47,180 nucleotides of DNA from Lachnospiraceae bacterium (GCA_022769665.1 JALEIR010000052.1:1-47180); one strand, 5' to 3'; positions 29,071 through 39,245 are shown, numbered from the stretch's first letter. Translations and numbers: made by a program. Notes: generated by a model from the sequence alone, not told the origin.

Positions 29071-29263
29071 GTGAATAACTCCCTTCGTGATAAAATGAAT
29101 GTTTGTGCAGGCACAAAATAATATAAATATATAAAGAAATTCATATTATAATCAGTAATAGATGTTTATATGTGCATAACCATTTCTATTATACTATTTT
29201 TCAGGAAAAAAGAAAATGGTAAAGTGGTTAATATTTCAGAATAACCTGAGAATAACTTTCATG

Positions 29264-29360
29264 TTATCAACATGTATTTTTTAACCGATTTTTCTTTGTG
29301 AAAGTTATCAACACCTGATTTTGCATTTCTCACATCTTAACCACATTGAAATGTGGTTAA
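29264..29360. other. DnaA-box cluster between dnaA and dnaN (second origin part)
   Basis: Two TTATCAACA (29264-29272, 29305-29313) and an inverted pair TTAACCACA (29337-29345)/TGTGGTTAA (29352-29360) are one or two bases from TTATCCACA. The last pair forms a 10-pair hairpin with loop TGAA right after the dnaA stop. The rest of the 29071-29364 spacer is AT-rich, with TATAAT words near 29153 and 29196 on the minus strand that could serve dnaN. In Bacillus the unwinding site lies in this spacer. Confidence 0.65.
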
Positions 29361-29364
29361 CTCT

Positions 29365-30729
29365 TTATGAAGGGTTCAGTTTCTTAATTATAATATCTAT
29401 TTTATTTCGAAGCTCTTCATTATTCTCTATTTCTGATTCAATTTTCTTTACTCCATGAATTACCGTTGTATGATCTTTTTTTCCGAGTATTTTTCCGATG
29501 TTAACCTGAGAAATATCGGTAAGTTCACGACAAAGATACATAACAACCTGTCTTGGCTGAACGAATTCCGAGTTTCTTTTTTTGGAAGTAATATCTTCCG
29601 GTTTTACACCAAAATGTTCAGCCACAACATTAATAATAAGAGTAGGTGTGATTTCCTTTGCTTTGTTTGGATAAATAACATCTTTCAACGCTTCCTCTGC
29701 GGAATCGATGGTTAAATCTACCTTATTTAATTTTGCAAAGGCAATTATTTTATTAAATGCACCTTCCAGTTCACGGATGTTTGATTTAATATTGGTTGCA
29801 ATATATTTGATGATTTCTTCATCTATTTTTTTATCGTAACTTTCTGCATTTTTTCGAAGAATTGCCATTCTGGTTTCATAATCGGGAGGTTGAATATCCG
29901 CTATCAATCCCCATTCAAATCTGGAACGGAAACGTTCATCCAGAGTTTCCATTTCCTTCGGAGGCTTGTCCGATGAAAGAACAATTTGTTTCCTTGCTGC
30001 ATGAAGTACATTAAAAGTATGGAAAAATTCTTCCTGGGTACTTTCTTTTCCGATGATGAATTGAACATCATCAACCATCAATACATCAACAGTTCTGTAT
30101 TTTTCACGGAGTTTTGTCATGGAAGCTGCATTACCGCTTCGAATGGATTCGATTACTTCGTTGGTAAACTCTTCACTGGTTACATACAAAACTTTTTTAT
30201 CCGGATTCTGTTCCAATATAAAGTGTCCGATGGAATGCATCAAATGCGTTTTTCCCAATCCGGGACCGCCGTAAAGATAGAGAGGATTATATGCCTCTCC
30301 GGGAGATTCGGCTACGGCAAGAGATGCGGAATGAGCAAATTTATTGTTACTTCCTACTACAAAAGTATCAAATTTATATTTTGGATTTAAATTAGCATTT
30401 TCATAATTTATATTGTAAACCGGGTTTACCGAAGCAATTTCGTTTTCTTTTATCTCAGGGCGCTTTGCATCCTTTTCCAGGATAAATTTTACATCATAAT
30501 TATGATCAAACATTTCCGTGATGGTAACTTGAAAGAAGCTCTTATATTTTGAAGAAATATAGTTAAGAGCGTGTGCCTGATCGGAGGGTATGATGATGCT
30601 TACAACATCATTTACAACATTGTAAAATTCGAGAGGTGCAACCCAGGTCTGATAAGAAATATCTGAAATATTGTACTCTCTTCTGATTGTTTCTTTCACT
30701 GCCAGCCAATTTTCTTTTATGTCTTCCAT
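29365..30729 (-). CDS. dnaA: Chromosomal replication initiator DnaA
   Basis: Binds DnaA boxes and melts the origin. 454 residues: domain I (about 1-80), a short linker, AAA+ domain with Walker A GGPGLGKTH (about 154-162) and Walker B VLMVDDVQF, and domain IV with the box-binding helix KKDHTTVIHGVKKIE. Start ATG 30729 follows AAGGAAAGGTCC. Its promoter lies next to the upstream box cluster, so autoregulation is likely. Confidence 0.98.
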   Translation of the reverse strand: MEDIKENWLAVKETIRREYNISDISYQTWVAPLEFYNVVNDVVSIIIPSDQAHALNYISSKYKSFFQVTITEMFDHNYDVKFILEKDAKRPEIKENEIASVNPVYNINYENANLNPKYKFDTFVVGSNNKFAHSASLAVAESPGEAYNPLYLYGGPGLGKTHLMHSIGHFILEQNPDKKVLYVTSEEFTNEVIESIRSGNAASMTKLREKYRTVDVLMVDDVQFIIGKESTQEEFFHTFNVLHAARKQIVLSSDKPPKEMETLDERFRSRFEWGLIADIQPPDYETRMAILRKNAESYDKKIDEEIIKYIATNIKSNIRELEGAFNKIIAFAKLNKVDLTIDSAEEALKDVIYPNKAKEITPTLIINVVAEHFGVKPEDITSKKRNSEFVQPRQVVMYLCRELTDISQVNIGKILGKKDHTTVIHGVKKIESEIENNEELRNKIDIIIKKLNPS

Positions 30730-30766
30730 TTTTAGGACCTTTCCTTATAAATAATTACACAGATTC

Positions 30767-30795
30767 ATTGTAATATAGTTTCTTTAATATTTCAA
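30767..30795 (-). promoter_or_regulatory. dnaA promoter
   Basis: On the minus strand TTGAAA (30795-30790), 17 bases and TACAAT (30772-30767). The first two DnaA boxes begin 20 bases upstream of the -35. Confidence 0.7.
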
Positions 30796-30814
30796 ACGCA
30801 AGTTATGAACATAA

Positions 30815-31066
30815 TATGGATAAAGTTATCCACATATTGTTTATAACTATGTTTATAAATTAATGTTTAACAGGTGAATGTGGATACAAATGTGAATAAG
30901 TGGATAATTATATGAATAACGAAAATACTGAATTTACTTGATAAAAATGCCTTTTTCACATGAATTGCACATTTTATAAATATATATTTTTATTTTATCC
31001 ACAAATAATCAACAGGATGTGAATAACTATATGAACATGTTTTTATGTGGATATCTATGTGTATAA
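30815..31066. other. oriC: Replication origin oriC, upstream DnaA-box cluster
   Basis: Perfect TTATCCACA at 30826-30834 and 30995-31003. One-mismatch boxes lie at 30815-30823 (inverted, two bases from the first perfect box), 30879-30887, 30891-30899, 30899-30907, 31018-31026, 31046-31054 and 31058-31066. The stretch is very AT-rich and continues into a run of T and A (31067-31088). Its place between divergent dnaA and rpmH is the normal Firmicutes origin. Confidence 0.93.
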
Positions 31067-31119
31067 CTTTTTTAAAAAAATTTTATTATGCGGAAACCAT
31101 GATTTTTACTGAATTTTTC

Positions 31120-31148
31120 TTGACATTACCGTTTTTTTCTTATACAAT
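31120..31148 (+). promoter_or_regulatory. rpmH promoter
   Basis: A perfect TTGACA (31120-31125), a 17-base spacer and TACAAT (31143-31148): the strongest promoter seen in the window, reading away from the origin into rpmH-rnpA. Confidence 0.85.
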
Positions 31149-31190
31149 CAATATGCTATTTTCCTGAAAACGGGAAGGAGGTGCGTTTCA

Positions 31191-31325
31191 ATGAAGATGA
31201 CATTTCAGCCTAAAAAGCGTTCTCACGCTAAGGTTCACGGATTCAGAGCAAGAATGAGTACTCCCGGCGGAAGAAAAGTTTTGGCAGCAAGACGTGCAAA
31301 AGGAAGAAAGAAATTATCAGCATAG
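31191..31325 (+). CDS. rpmH: 50S ribosomal protein L34
   Basis: 44 residues, very basic, [18 protein letters not shown] to the closing [10 protein letters not shown], a full match to the L34 pattern. It has a strong GGAAGGAGGT binding site at 31174-31183. It heads the plus-strand arm, after the best promoter of the region and before a hairpin terminator that should make it more abundant than rnpA behind it. Confidence 0.98.
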   Translation: MKMTFQPKKRSHAKVHGFRARMSTPGGRKVLAARRAKGRKKLSA

Positions 31326-31364
31326 GTCACAGAAATGTGCAGGTCACAGAAATGTGACCTTTTT
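31324..31364 (+). terminator. Terminator after rpmH, inside a 17-bp tandem duplication
   Basis: AGGTCACA-GAAA-TGTGACCT (31341-31360) followed by five T is a good terminator. Its first 16 bases, AGGTCACAGAAATGTG, also occur at 31324-31339, exactly 17 bases earlier, overlapping the rpmH stop codon. The extra copy can pair with the right arm of the stem and may weaken it. Confidence 0.8.
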
Positions 31365-31427
31365 CTCTTCTTATAGGTATTTCAAATAACATTAATTTAT
31401 GAAGAGAAAATTTTATGAGGAACTTAA

Positions 31428-31781
31428 ATGAAATTTTCTGAAAGCTTAAAGAAGAATCATCAATTTCAATTCGTTTATAAATATGGAAAATCTTATGCTA
31501 ATAAGTATCTGGTTATGTATATTAAGGAAAATGGCACAGATAAGAACAGAATTGGAATCAGTGTGAGCAAGAAAGTTGGTAACAGTGTTGTGAGGCACCG
31601 GGTTACAAGACTGGTACGGGAAAGTTATCGATTACATGAAGCGGTATTCAATAGTGGTTTGGATATCGTAATCGTGGCAAGGGCGAGTGCAGCTACGGTA
31701 GGTTATGAGGAAATAGAAAATGCCCTGCTTCACCTTGGAAAGCTTCATCATATCATAAAGGTTTTTCTTTATACAGACTAA
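31428..31781 (+). CDS. rnpA: Ribonuclease P protein component
   Basis: The protein subunit that helps the RNase P RNA cleave tRNA leaders. 117 residues with the RNR motif region typical of the family ([20 protein letters not shown], about 43-62). It follows the rpmH terminator, with GAGG at 7 bases from its ATG, and precedes yidD by four bases. Confidence 0.96.
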   Translation: MKFSESLKKNHQFQFVYKYGKSYANKYLVMYIKENGTDKNRIGISVSKKVGNSVVRHRVTRLVRESYRLHEAVFNSGLDIVIVARASAATVGYEEIENALLHLGKLHHIIKVFLYTD

Positions 31782-31785
31782 TAAT

Positions 31786-31995
31786 ATGAAAAAATTTTTA
31801 ATTGCCGGTATTAGATTTTATCAAAAATATATTTCTCCAATGAAAAGAACAAAGTGTCCTTATATTCCTAGTTGTTCGCAGTATGGACTGGAAGCTATTC
31901 AGAAATATGGAGCTTTTAAAGGAAGTCTTTTGGCAATTTGGAGAATATTGAGGTGTAATCCTTTTTCAAAGGGAGGATATGATCCTGTACCTTAG
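31786..31995 (+). CDS. yidD: Membrane protein insertion efficiency factor YidD
   Basis: 69 residues with an amphipathic N-terminal helix and the conserved Cys pattern ([16 protein letters not shown], then [14 protein letters not shown]). It assists YidC. The gene starts four bases after rnpA and lies 24 bases before yidC. Confidence 0.96.
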   Translation: MKKFLIAGIRFYQKYISPMKRTKCPYIPSCSQYGLEAIQKYGAFKGSLLAIWRILRCNPFSKGGYDPVP

Positions 31996-32019
31996 AAAAC
32001 GGCAAAATCAGGAGGATAA

Positions 32020-33345
32020 ATGAATTTCATCTTATTGACTCAAAGCAGCGGACCTATCGGAGTTGTAGCCAAGCTGTTAGGTTACATTATGAATGGTATC
32101 TTTTTTGTGATTGACAAAATAGGCCTTCCGAATGTAGGTCTGGCTATTATTTTATTTACCATTGTGGTAAATCTTTTGATGATGCCTCTTACCATCAAAC
32201 AGCAGAAGTTTTCTAAACTTTCTGCAAAAATGAATCCTGAGATTCAGGCAATTCAGGCAAAGTATAAGAATAAAAAAGATCAGGATTCCATGATGGCTCA
32301 GAATCAGGAAATCCAGGCAGTCTATGCAAAATATGGTGTATCTCCAAGCGGAAGCTGTGTACAGCTTTTGATTCAGATGCCTATTTTGTTTGCTTTGTAC
32401 CGGGTAATTTATTCAATGCCTGCTTATGTTACAAAAATAGGTAATACCTTCAGAGTATTGGCTGACAAAATTATTTCTGTAGATAACGGTAATTTTTTAC
32501 AAAATTCCGGAATTGATTCCATTGCAAGTACAGTATCTGCTTATGGAAAGTCTATGACAAACGGAAATTTGTCAAACGGTATTATTGACGTATTGAATAA
32601 GCTTTCTTCTTCTGACTTAGCAACTGTTGCAGAACATTATGATTTAGCAAATTTAACCTACGAAGGACATCTTATTCTGAGTAATGAGACTACCAGAGGT
32701 TTAATTGATAATTACAATAATTTTCTTGGATTAAACATGGGCGATTCTCCCATGACATTAATTAAGACTGCATGGGCTGCAGGAGCTATCGGAATTGTAA
32801 TCGGAGCAATTTTAATTCCTCTTCTTTCTGCTGTTACACAGTGGATTAATGTAAAGTTAATGCCTCAGCAGAATACTGATGGTAATGAACAGGCCAACAG
32901 TATGGCTCAATCCATGAAAACAATGAATATGTTGATGCCTATTATGTCTGCATGGTTCTGTTTTACATTGCCTGCCGGTATGGGTTTGTACTGGATAGCC
33001 GGAAGTGTTGTAAGAAGTATACAACAGATTGCCATAAATAAGCATATTGACAAAATGGATTTTGATGAAGTAATCAAAAAGAACTCCGCAAAAAGTTCAA
33101 AAAAATTGGAAAAGATGAAAGAAGCACAGGAAAGAATGAATGCATATGCGAATATGAATACACGCAGTATGCAAAATAAAGCAAATATTAAATCTTCCAT
33201 GACTGATGCGGAAAAAGAAGAAGCAATGAAAAAAGCAACCGATTATAATATTACTTCAAACGCAAAGCCGGGAAGCATGATGGCAAAGGCAAATAAAGTT
33301 AGAGAATACAATGAGAGAAATAACAGTAATAACAAGAATAATTAG
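32020..33345 (+). CDS. yidC: Membrane insertase YidC/Oxa1
   Basis: Inserts proteins in the membrane, alone or with Sec. 441 residues with about five helices: one near 12-32, the paired TM1 (about 40-60), TM2 (about 110-130), and the last three (about 245-345). The charged amphipathic region KQQKFSKLSAKMNPEI and the conserved QMPILFALYRVIY are visible. The outer loop between TM2 and the later helices is long (about 140-240). The C-terminal 80 residues are Lys/Met/Asn-rich and cytoplasmic. There is no lipobox at the N-terminus, unlike Bacillus SpoIIIJ. Confidence 0.95.
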   Translation: MNFILLTQSSGPIGVVAKLLGYIMNGIFFVIDKIGLPNVGLAIILFTIVVNLLMMPLTIKQQKFSKLSAKMNPEIQAIQAKYKNKKDQDSMMAQNQEIQAVYAKYGVSPSGSCVQLLIQMPILFALYRVIYSMPAYVTKIGNTFRVLADKIISVDNGNFLQNSGIDSIASTVSAYGKSMTNGNLSNGIIDVLNKLSSSDLATVAEHYDLANLTYEGHLILSNETTRGLIDNYNNFLGLNMGDSPMTLIKTAWAAGAIGIVIGAILIPLLSAVTQWINVKLMPQQNTDGNEQANSMAQSMKTMNMLMPIMSAWFCFTLPAGMGLYWIAGSVVRSIQQIAINKHIDKMDFDEVIKKNSAKSSKKLEKMKEAQERMNAYANMNTRSMQNKANIKSSMTDAEKEEAMKKATDYNITSNAKPGSMMAKANKVREYNERNNSNNKNN

Positions 33346-33359
33346 GGAGGGGAATTAAC

Positions 33360-33992
33360 ATGGAATATATAGAAGTATCTGCTAAGACAGTAAGTGAAGC
33401 AATTACGGAAGCCTGCCAAAAGCTTGGTGTTACAAGTGACAGACTTGATTATCAGGTTGTAGAGGAAGGTTCCAGCGGATTTTTGGGAATCGGCTCCAAA
33501 CCTGCGATTATTAAAGCAGCTGTGAAGGTTGAAAAAGTTTCTGTTGAAGACAGTGCAAAGAATTTTCTGAATGATGTTTTTGCAGCCATGGATATGACTG
33601 TTGTTGTAGATGTGAAATATAATGAAGAAGAAAAAGAAATGGATATTGACTTAAGCGGTGATGAAATGGGAGTTCTGATCGGTAAGAGAGGACAGACTCT
33701 TGATTCCCTTCAGTATCTTGTTTCTCTTGTTGTAAACAAAGAATCAGAGGATTACATAAGAGTTAAGGTTGATACTGAAAATTATCGTGAAAGAAGAAAA
33801 GAAACTCTTGAAAATCTTGCAAAAAATATTGCTTATAAGGTCAAGAGAACCAGAAGAACAGTTGCTCTGGAACCTATGAATCCATATGAGAGACGTATTA
33901 TTCATTCAGCTCTTCAGAATGATAAATATGTTACAACACATAGTGAAGGTGAGGAGCCTTTCAGAAAAGTTGTTGTTTCTTTAAAGAAATAA
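33360..33992 (+). CDS. khpB: RNA-binding protein KhpB (Jag)
   Basis: 210 residues: Jag N-terminal domain (about 1-50, SAKTVSEAITEAC and GSSGFLGIGSKPA), a KH domain (about 80-150, MGVLIGKRGQTLDSL) and an R3H domain (about 150-210, LEPMNPYERRIIH). In related bacteria it binds RNA with KhpA and affects cell length and envelope. It follows yidC by 14 bases and closes the operon before a terminator. Confidence 0.95.
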   Translation: MEYIEVSAKTVSEAITEACQKLGVTSDRLDYQVVEEGSSGFLGIGSKPAIIKAAVKVEKVSVEDSAKNFLNDVFAAMDMTVVVDVKYNEEEKEMDIDLSGDEMGVLIGKRGQTLDSLQYLVSLVVNKESEDYIRVKVDTENYRERRKETLENLAKNIAYKVKRTRRTVALEPMNPYERRIIHSALQNDKYVTTHSEGEEPFRKVVVSLKK

Positions 33993-34012
33993 TTTACTGA
34001 ATCATTTTTAAC

Positions 34013-34043
34013 GAAAACCGGATATATTATATATCCGGTTTTC
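34013..34043 (+). terminator. Terminator after khpB
   Basis: GAAAACCGGATATAT and its exact inverse (34013-34027, 34029-34043) form a stem of about 14 pairs ending in TTTTC. It separates rpmH-khpB from mnmE. Confidence 0.75.
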
Positions 34044-34089
34044 TTAGAAAGAATTGTATGTTTTTAGTATAAATGAAATGAGGATAAAT

Positions 34090-35520
34090 ATGTCGGAGAG
34101 GGAAACAATAGCTGCAATTGCAACCGGTTTAACAGATTCCGGAATCGGAATAATCAGAATAAGTGGTAATCATGCAATTGATATAGGAAATCGTTTATTT
34201 CGATCCCCTTCTGGAAAATCAATTTTAAATCATGTAAAATCTCATACCATACATTATGGGTATGTGATTGAAAATAAGACAGAAATTGAATCCGATTGGA
34301 AGGATTTTATAATAGATGAAGTTATGGCAGTAGTCATGAAAGGTCCCAAAAGCTTTACAGGGGAAGATATTGTAGAAATACAGTGCCATGGCGGTGTTTT
34401 TGTGATGCAAAAAATTCTTACAACAGTATTATCTGCAGGAGCAAGACTTGCGGAACCGGGAGAATTTACAAAAAGAGCTTTTTTAAACGGACGTATTGAT
34501 TTAACAAGAGCGGAAGCAGTGATGGATGTTATTCAATCTCAGAGTGAGTATGCATTAGCAGCTTCAGTGGGACAATTAAAGGGAAATCTATATGAAAGAG
34601 TTAAGATGCTGAGAAGTGATTTGATATATGAAATTGCATTTATTGATTCTGCTTTGGATGATCCGGAACATATCAGTCTGGAAGGATATGACGAAAGATT
34701 AAAAAATAAATTAGATGATTTAATAAAAGAGATTGAAAAATTGCTTTCTACGGCAGATAATGGAAAATTGATGAAAGAAGGTATCAAAACAGTTATTGTC
34801 GGAAAACCGAATGCAGGAAAATCTTCTTTGATGAATCTTTTATTAGGTGAAGAGAGAGCAATTGTTACGGATATTGCCGGAACTACAAGAGATGTATTGT
34901 GTGAATCTGTAAAACTTCACGATATCAATCTTCAAATTGTTGATACTGCAGGAATCAGGAGTACGGAAGATGTTGTAGAAAAAATCGGAGTAGAGAAGGC
35001 AAGAAATTATGCGAAAGATGCAGATGTAATCCTATATGTAGTAGATACTTCTGTTCCATTGGATGAGAGTGACAGGGAAATTATACCGATTTTGAAAGAT
35101 AAAAAGTTTATTGTAATTTTAAATAAAAGTGACCTGAATAGTATTGTAACGGAACAGGATATAACAGCAATTATTAATGAAGAGATACCTGAACAAAAGA
35201 AAATAAATATGATAAAGACTTCTGTAAGAGAAAATGACGGTATTGACAAATTGGAAAATAAATTGAAAGATATGTTTTTTGCAGGAGAAATTAAAATAAA
35301 TCATGAAATTATGATTACAAATATCAGACACAAGGAAGCTCTTTGTCAGGCAAAAGAAGCTTTATTACTTGTAAAAGAGAGCATAGAGCGGAAGATGCCG
35401 GAGGATTTTTATTCTATAGATTTAATGAGTGCTTATGCATCACTTGGCAGAATCATCGGAGAAGAAGTAGATGATGATTTGGTAGAAGAAATATTCAGTA
35501 AATTTTGTATGGGAAAATAA
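34090..35520 (+). CDS. mnmE: tRNA modification GTPase MnmE
   Basis: With MnmG it makes the 5-carboxymethylaminomethyl modification of wobble uridine. 476 residues from ATG 34090 (GAGG at 6 bases), giving the usual start MSERETIAAIATGLTDSG; a longer frame begins at 34054 without a site. G1 is GKPNAGKS (about 238-245), G3 DTAGIR, G4 NKSD, and the C-terminus is the required FCMGK with its Cys. Confidence 0.97.
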   Translation: MSERETIAAIATGLTDSGIGIIRISGNHAIDIGNRLFRSPSGKSILNHVKSHTIHYGYVIENKTEIESDWKDFIIDEVMAVVMKGPKSFTGEDIVEIQCHGGVFVMQKILTTVLSAGARLAEPGEFTKRAFLNGRIDLTRAEAVMDVIQSQSEYALAASVGQLKGNLYERVKMLRSDLIYEIAFIDSALDDPEHISLEGYDERLKNKLDDLIKEIEKLLSTADNGKLMKEGIKTVIVGKPNAGKSSLMNLLLGEERAIVTDIAGTTRDVLCESVKLHDINLQIVDTAGIRSTEDVVEKIGVEKARNYAKDADVILYVVDTSVPLDESDREIIPILKDKKFIVILNKSDLNSIVTEQDITAIINEEIPEQKKINMIKTSVRENDGIDKLENKLKDMFFAGEIKINHEIMITNIRHKEALCQAKEALLLVKESIERKMPEDFYSIDLMSAYASLGRIIGEEVDDDLVEEIFSKFCMGK

Positions 35521-35550
35521 TATTTTGTATTTTTCCGGAGAGGTCGAAAG

Positions 35551-37452
35551 ATGGAAATACGTGAAAAGGTAGATGTTTGTGTAGTTGGAGCAGGCCATGC
35601 GGGATGTGAAGCAGCTCTTGCCTGCGCAAGACTTGGATTGGAAACAGTGATTTTTACTGTCAGTGTGGACAGCATCGCACTTATGCCCTGTAATCCCAAT
35701 GTGGGAGGTTCTTCCAAGGGACATCTTGTAAGAGAACTGGATGCTCTGGGCGGAGAGATGGGAAAAAATATTGATAAAACGTTTATTCAATCTAAGATGT
35801 TGAATGTTTCCAAAGGTCCTGCCGTACATTCTCTTCGCGCTCAGGCAGATAAGGCAGAATATTCCCGTGCCATGAGAAAAGTTTTGGAAAATCAGGATCA
35901 TTTAACAATTAAACAGGCGGAAGTTTGTGAAATTTTATGGGAGAATATAAAAAAGGAAGGTTTAGCTGAAAAGAAAGTAACAGGTGTGAAAACTTTTACA
36001 GGAGCAATTTATGAATGTAAAGCAGTGATTCTTTGTACAGGAACATATTTAAAAGCGAGATGTCTGTGCGGAGAATCAATCACTTATACCGGACCAAACG
36101 GTTTGCAGGCAGCTACTCATTTATCAGATTCATTAAAAAATATGGGAATCGAGCTGAGAAGATTTAAAACCGGAACTCCGGCGAGAATGGATAAGCGAAG
36201 CATAGATTTTACAAAAATGGAAGAACAATTCGGCGATGAAAAAATTATTCCTTTTTCTTTTTCAACAGATCCGGAATCAATACAAAAGGAGCAGGCTTCC
36301 TGTTGGCTTACTTATACAAACGAAAAGACACATGAAATTATCAGAAATAATTTAGATCGTTCACCTATTTATGCAGGGATTATTGAAGGAACAGGTCCCA
36401 GATATTGCCCATCTATAGAAGATAAGGTTGTAAAATTTGCAGAAAAAGAACGCCATCAGGTTTTTATTGAGCCGGAGGGGCTCCATACAAATGAAATGTA
36501 TGTGGGAGGTATGTCTTCCTCTTTACCTGAAGATGTTCAACTTGCCATGTATCGAACGGTACCCGGTCTGGAAAATTGCAAAATCGTAAGAAATGCTTAT
36601 GCAATTGAGTATGATTGTATCAATGCAAGAGAATTGTATCCTTCTCTAGAGTTTAAGACGGTGAAGGGATTATTTAGTGGAGGACAGTTTAACGGAAGCA
36701 GTGGATATGAAGAAGCGGCCTGTCAGGGTTTGATTGCAGGAATTAATGCAGCGATGAAAATTCTTGGAAAAGACCCTTTCATTTTAGACCGTTCTGAAAG
36801 TTATATTGGTGTTTTAATTGATGACCTGGTAACAAAGGATAACAGAGAACCCTACAGAATGATGACTTCCCGAGCAGAGTATCGTTTATTGCTTCGCCAG
36901 GATAACGCTGATTTGAGACTACGGGAGAAAGGTTATAAAGTTGGACTGATTTCCGAAGAACAATATACAAATCTTTTGGAGAAGAAAAGATTAATAAATG
37001 AAGAAATAGAACGTCTGAAAAACACATCAGTTGGTGCTAATAAGGAAATTCAGGAGTTTTTGGAATCAAAGGGAAGTTCTTCATTAAAAACAGCCGCAAC
37101 TCTCGCAGAACTGATATGCAGACCTGAACTTTCTTATGAAATGATTAAAGAAATTGATAAAGAAAGAAAACCATTACCGGATGCAGTGAAGGAACAGGTT
37201 GAAATTGAGATAAAGTATGAGGGTTATATTGTAAGACAAAAAAATCAGGTGGAACAATATAAAAAATTGGAAAAGAAAATAATACCTGAAGATTTTGATT
37301 ATGATAAGATTCCTTCTCTTAGGATTGAGGCAAGACAAAAATTGAAAATGTTCAAACCGGTTTCAATCGGACAAGCATCAAGAATATCAGGAGTGTCACC
37401 GGCTGATATATCTGTATTGATTGTTTATTTAGAGCATTTTAAGAAACAGTAA
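35551..37452 (+). CDS. mnmG: tRNA uridine modification enzyme MnmG
   Basis: The FAD-dependent partner of MnmE. 633 residues with the dinucleotide loop [14 protein letters not shown] (about 11-24), [14 protein letters not shown], the FKTGTPAR segment and a helical C-terminal domain that binds tRNA and MnmE. It begins 30 bases after mnmE with GGAGAGGT in front, and is followed 21 bases later by rsmG. Confidence 0.97.
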   Translation: MEIREKVDVCVVGAGHAGCEAALACARLGLETVIFTVSVDSIALMPCNPNVGGSSKGHLVRELDALGGEMGKNIDKTFIQSKMLNVSKGPAVHSLRAQADKAEYSRAMRKVLENQDHLTIKQAEVCEILWENIKKEGLAEKKVTGVKTFTGAIYECKAVILCTGTYLKARCLCGESITYTGPNGLQAATHLSDSLKNMGIELRRFKTGTPARMDKRSIDFTKMEEQFGDEKIIPFSFSTDPESIQKEQASCWLTYTNEKTHEIIRNNLDRSPIYAGIIEGTGPRYCPSIEDKVVKFAEKERHQVFIEPEGLHTNEMYVGGMSSSLPEDVQLAMYRTVPGLENCKIVRNAYAIEYDCINARELYPSLEFKTVKGLFSGGQFNGSSGYEEAACQGLIAGINAAMKILGKDPFILDRSESYIGVLIDDLVTKDNREPYRMMTSRAEYRLLLRQDNADLRLREKGYKVGLISEEQYTNLLEKKRLINEEIERLKNTSVGANKEIQEFLESKGSSSLKTAATLAELICRPELSYEMIKEIDKERKPLPDAVKEQVEIEIKYEGYIVRQKNQVEQYKKLEKKIIPEDFDYDKIPSLRIEARQKLKMFKPVSIGQASRISGVSPADISVLIVYLEHFKKQ

Positions 37453-37473
37453 GTTTGTGTAAAGAGGTAGAAA

Positions 37474-38196
37474 GTGAACAGTTACGATACAAAGACATTT
37501 TTAAGTGATTTGGAAAAATTAGGAATTACTTTATCTAATGAACAGTTGGAACAGTTTTTAATTTATTATGAAATGCTTGTAGAATGGAATGAAAAAATGA
37601 ATCTGACTGCCATTACTGACTTTCAGGATGTGATGAAAAAGCATTTTGTCGATAGTGTGTCTTTAATAAAAGCATATGACGTAACAAAAAGTGTTTCAAT
37701 CATTGATGTTGGAACCGGTGCAGGATTTCCGGGACTTGCTTTAAAAATTGCTTTTCCGCAGCTTCGGGTTACACTACTTGATTCTTTAAATAAGAGAATT
37801 CTGTTTTTAGATGCTGTAATTGATAAATTGAATTTGTCGGATGTTGAAACAATTCATGGACGTGCGGAAGATTTTGCAAAACCGGGTAAACTTCGGGAAA
37901 AATTTGATTTGTGTGTATCCAGAGCAGTAGCTAATCTTTCAACTTTATCTGAATATTGTCTTCCTTTTGTAAAAAAAGGAGGAATGTTTATTTCCTATAA
38001 ATCAGAAAAGATATCAGAAGAGTTTGAAATGGCGGAAAATGCAATTTCATTTCTTGGAGGTAGGGTTAAAAACCAGGTAGAGTTTACATTGCCTGATTCG
38101 GATATTTACAGAAATCTTTTTGTCATAGAAAAGATAAAAGAAACTCCAAAAAAATTTCCGAGAAAAGCAGGACTTCCTTCAAAGGAACCTTTATAA
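37474..38196 (+). CDS. rsmG: 16S rRNA (guanine-N7)-methyltransferase RsmG
   Basis: Methylates N7 of G527 in 16S rRNA. 240 residues with SAM motif IDVGTGAGFPGLALKI (about 76-91), LLDSLNKR and SRAVANLSTL. It starts with GTG at 37474, with AAGAGGT in front. No clear terminator follows before the next two-component pair. Confidence 0.96.
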   Translation: MNSYDTKTFLSDLEKLGITLSNEQLEQFLIYYEMLVEWNEKMNLTAITDFQDVMKKHFVDSVSLIKAYDVTKSVSIIDVGTGAGFPGLALKIAFPQLRVTLLDSLNKRILFLDAVIDKLNLSDVETIHGRAEDFAKPGKLREKFDLCVSRAVANLSTLSEYCLPFVKKGGMFISYKSEKISEEFEMAENAISFLGGRVKNQVEFTLPDSDIYRNLFVIEKIKETPKKFPRKAGLPSKEPL

Positions 38197-38285
38197 AATT
38201 AATTTTACTTATTTCCATTTTTAGTATATTATTATGGTAGGTAAACTGTAATTATATATAGAACATATGTTCTTGAGAGGGTATT

Positions 38286-39245
38286 ATGAATCTTGACGAT
38301 TATAATGTATTGAGTGAAATTGTAAAAGAGCTGAAATTAGAATTAACAGAGCTGGAAAATAAAATTCAATATAATCTTCGTTGCATAAAAGAAGCAGATA
38401 TATATGTAAATACAATTAAAGATTCAGATTCGGAAGAATATAAGATTTTTTCTCCAAGAAACGGTGTAAGCACTCATAAAAACGAGATAGAAGAGACATA
38501 TCGTGAAAAAAGTGAATATCTGGAGAAAAATGAAAATCTGAATTTGAAAAAGGAAGTACTGAGTAAACGTATTGAACAGTTAGAAAATATTCTGAAATGC
38601 AGAGAACGTGATTTTGCTGTTTTGAATGTTCAGGAAGAAGACAGACAAAGAATTGCAAGGGATTTGCATGATACATCACTACAAAATCTTGCTCATTTGG
38701 TTCATAAAATTGAACTGAGCAGTTTATATATTGATAAAGATGTTGTTAAAGCAAAATTAGAATTATCGGTGGTCAGTAAAATACTGAAAGAAACAATAGA
38801 TGAAATTCGAAATATAATATTTGATTTACGTCCCATGACTTTTGATGATTTGGGATTTAAGGCAGCATTGGAAAGACTGCTTTCCGATATAAACGAAAAT
38901 AAGCAATATATAATAACCTCTGAAATTGATGATGTTTCATGTGAAAATAATTTAATCCTGGTTTCTATTTATAGAATTGTTCAAGAAGGTTTAAATAATA
39001 TTGTAAAGCATGCAGAAGCAAGTGAAATAAGTTTTATATGTAGAAATGATAATCATATTTGTATTATTGATATAAAAGATAATGGTAAAGGTTTTTGCAT
39101 GAACAATGATATTGAAGAGAAACATTTTGGGCTTTCTTTGATGAAAGAAAGAACCCGGCTTTTAAACGGAAAGATTGATATTTGTTCTATTATTGGAAAA
39201 GGTACAACAATACATTTCGAAATTCCTTTCAATTTGAATTTATAA
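38286..39245 (+). CDS. Cytoplasmic sensor histidine kinase, DegS/NarL-partner type
   Basis: 319 residues with no membrane segment. A long coiled-coil N-terminal half (about 1-115) precedes a HisKA_3 dimerisation domain with His128 in RIARDLHDTSLQNL and a HATPase with DNGKGF and FGLSLMKER. Soluble N-terminal coiled coil and HisKA_3 are the layout of DegS. The signal is unknown. A weak TTACTT-16-TATTAT (38205-38232) could be its promoter. It pairs with the regulator 51 bases downstream. Confidence 0.9.
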   Translation: MNLDDYNVLSEIVKELKLELTELENKIQYNLRCIKEADIYVNTIKDSDSEEYKIFSPRNGVSTHKNEIEETYREKSEYLEKNENLNLKKEVLSKRIEQLENILKCRERDFAVLNVQEEDRQRIARDLHDTSLQNLAHLVHKIELSSLYIDKDVVKAKLELSVVSKILKETIDEIRNIIFDLRPMTFDDLGFKAALERLLSDINENKQYIITSEIDDVSCENNLILVSIYRIVQEGLNNIVKHAEASEISFICRNDNHICIIDIKDNGKGFCMNNDIEEKHFGLSLMKERTRLLNGKIDICSIIGKGTTIHFEIPFNLNL

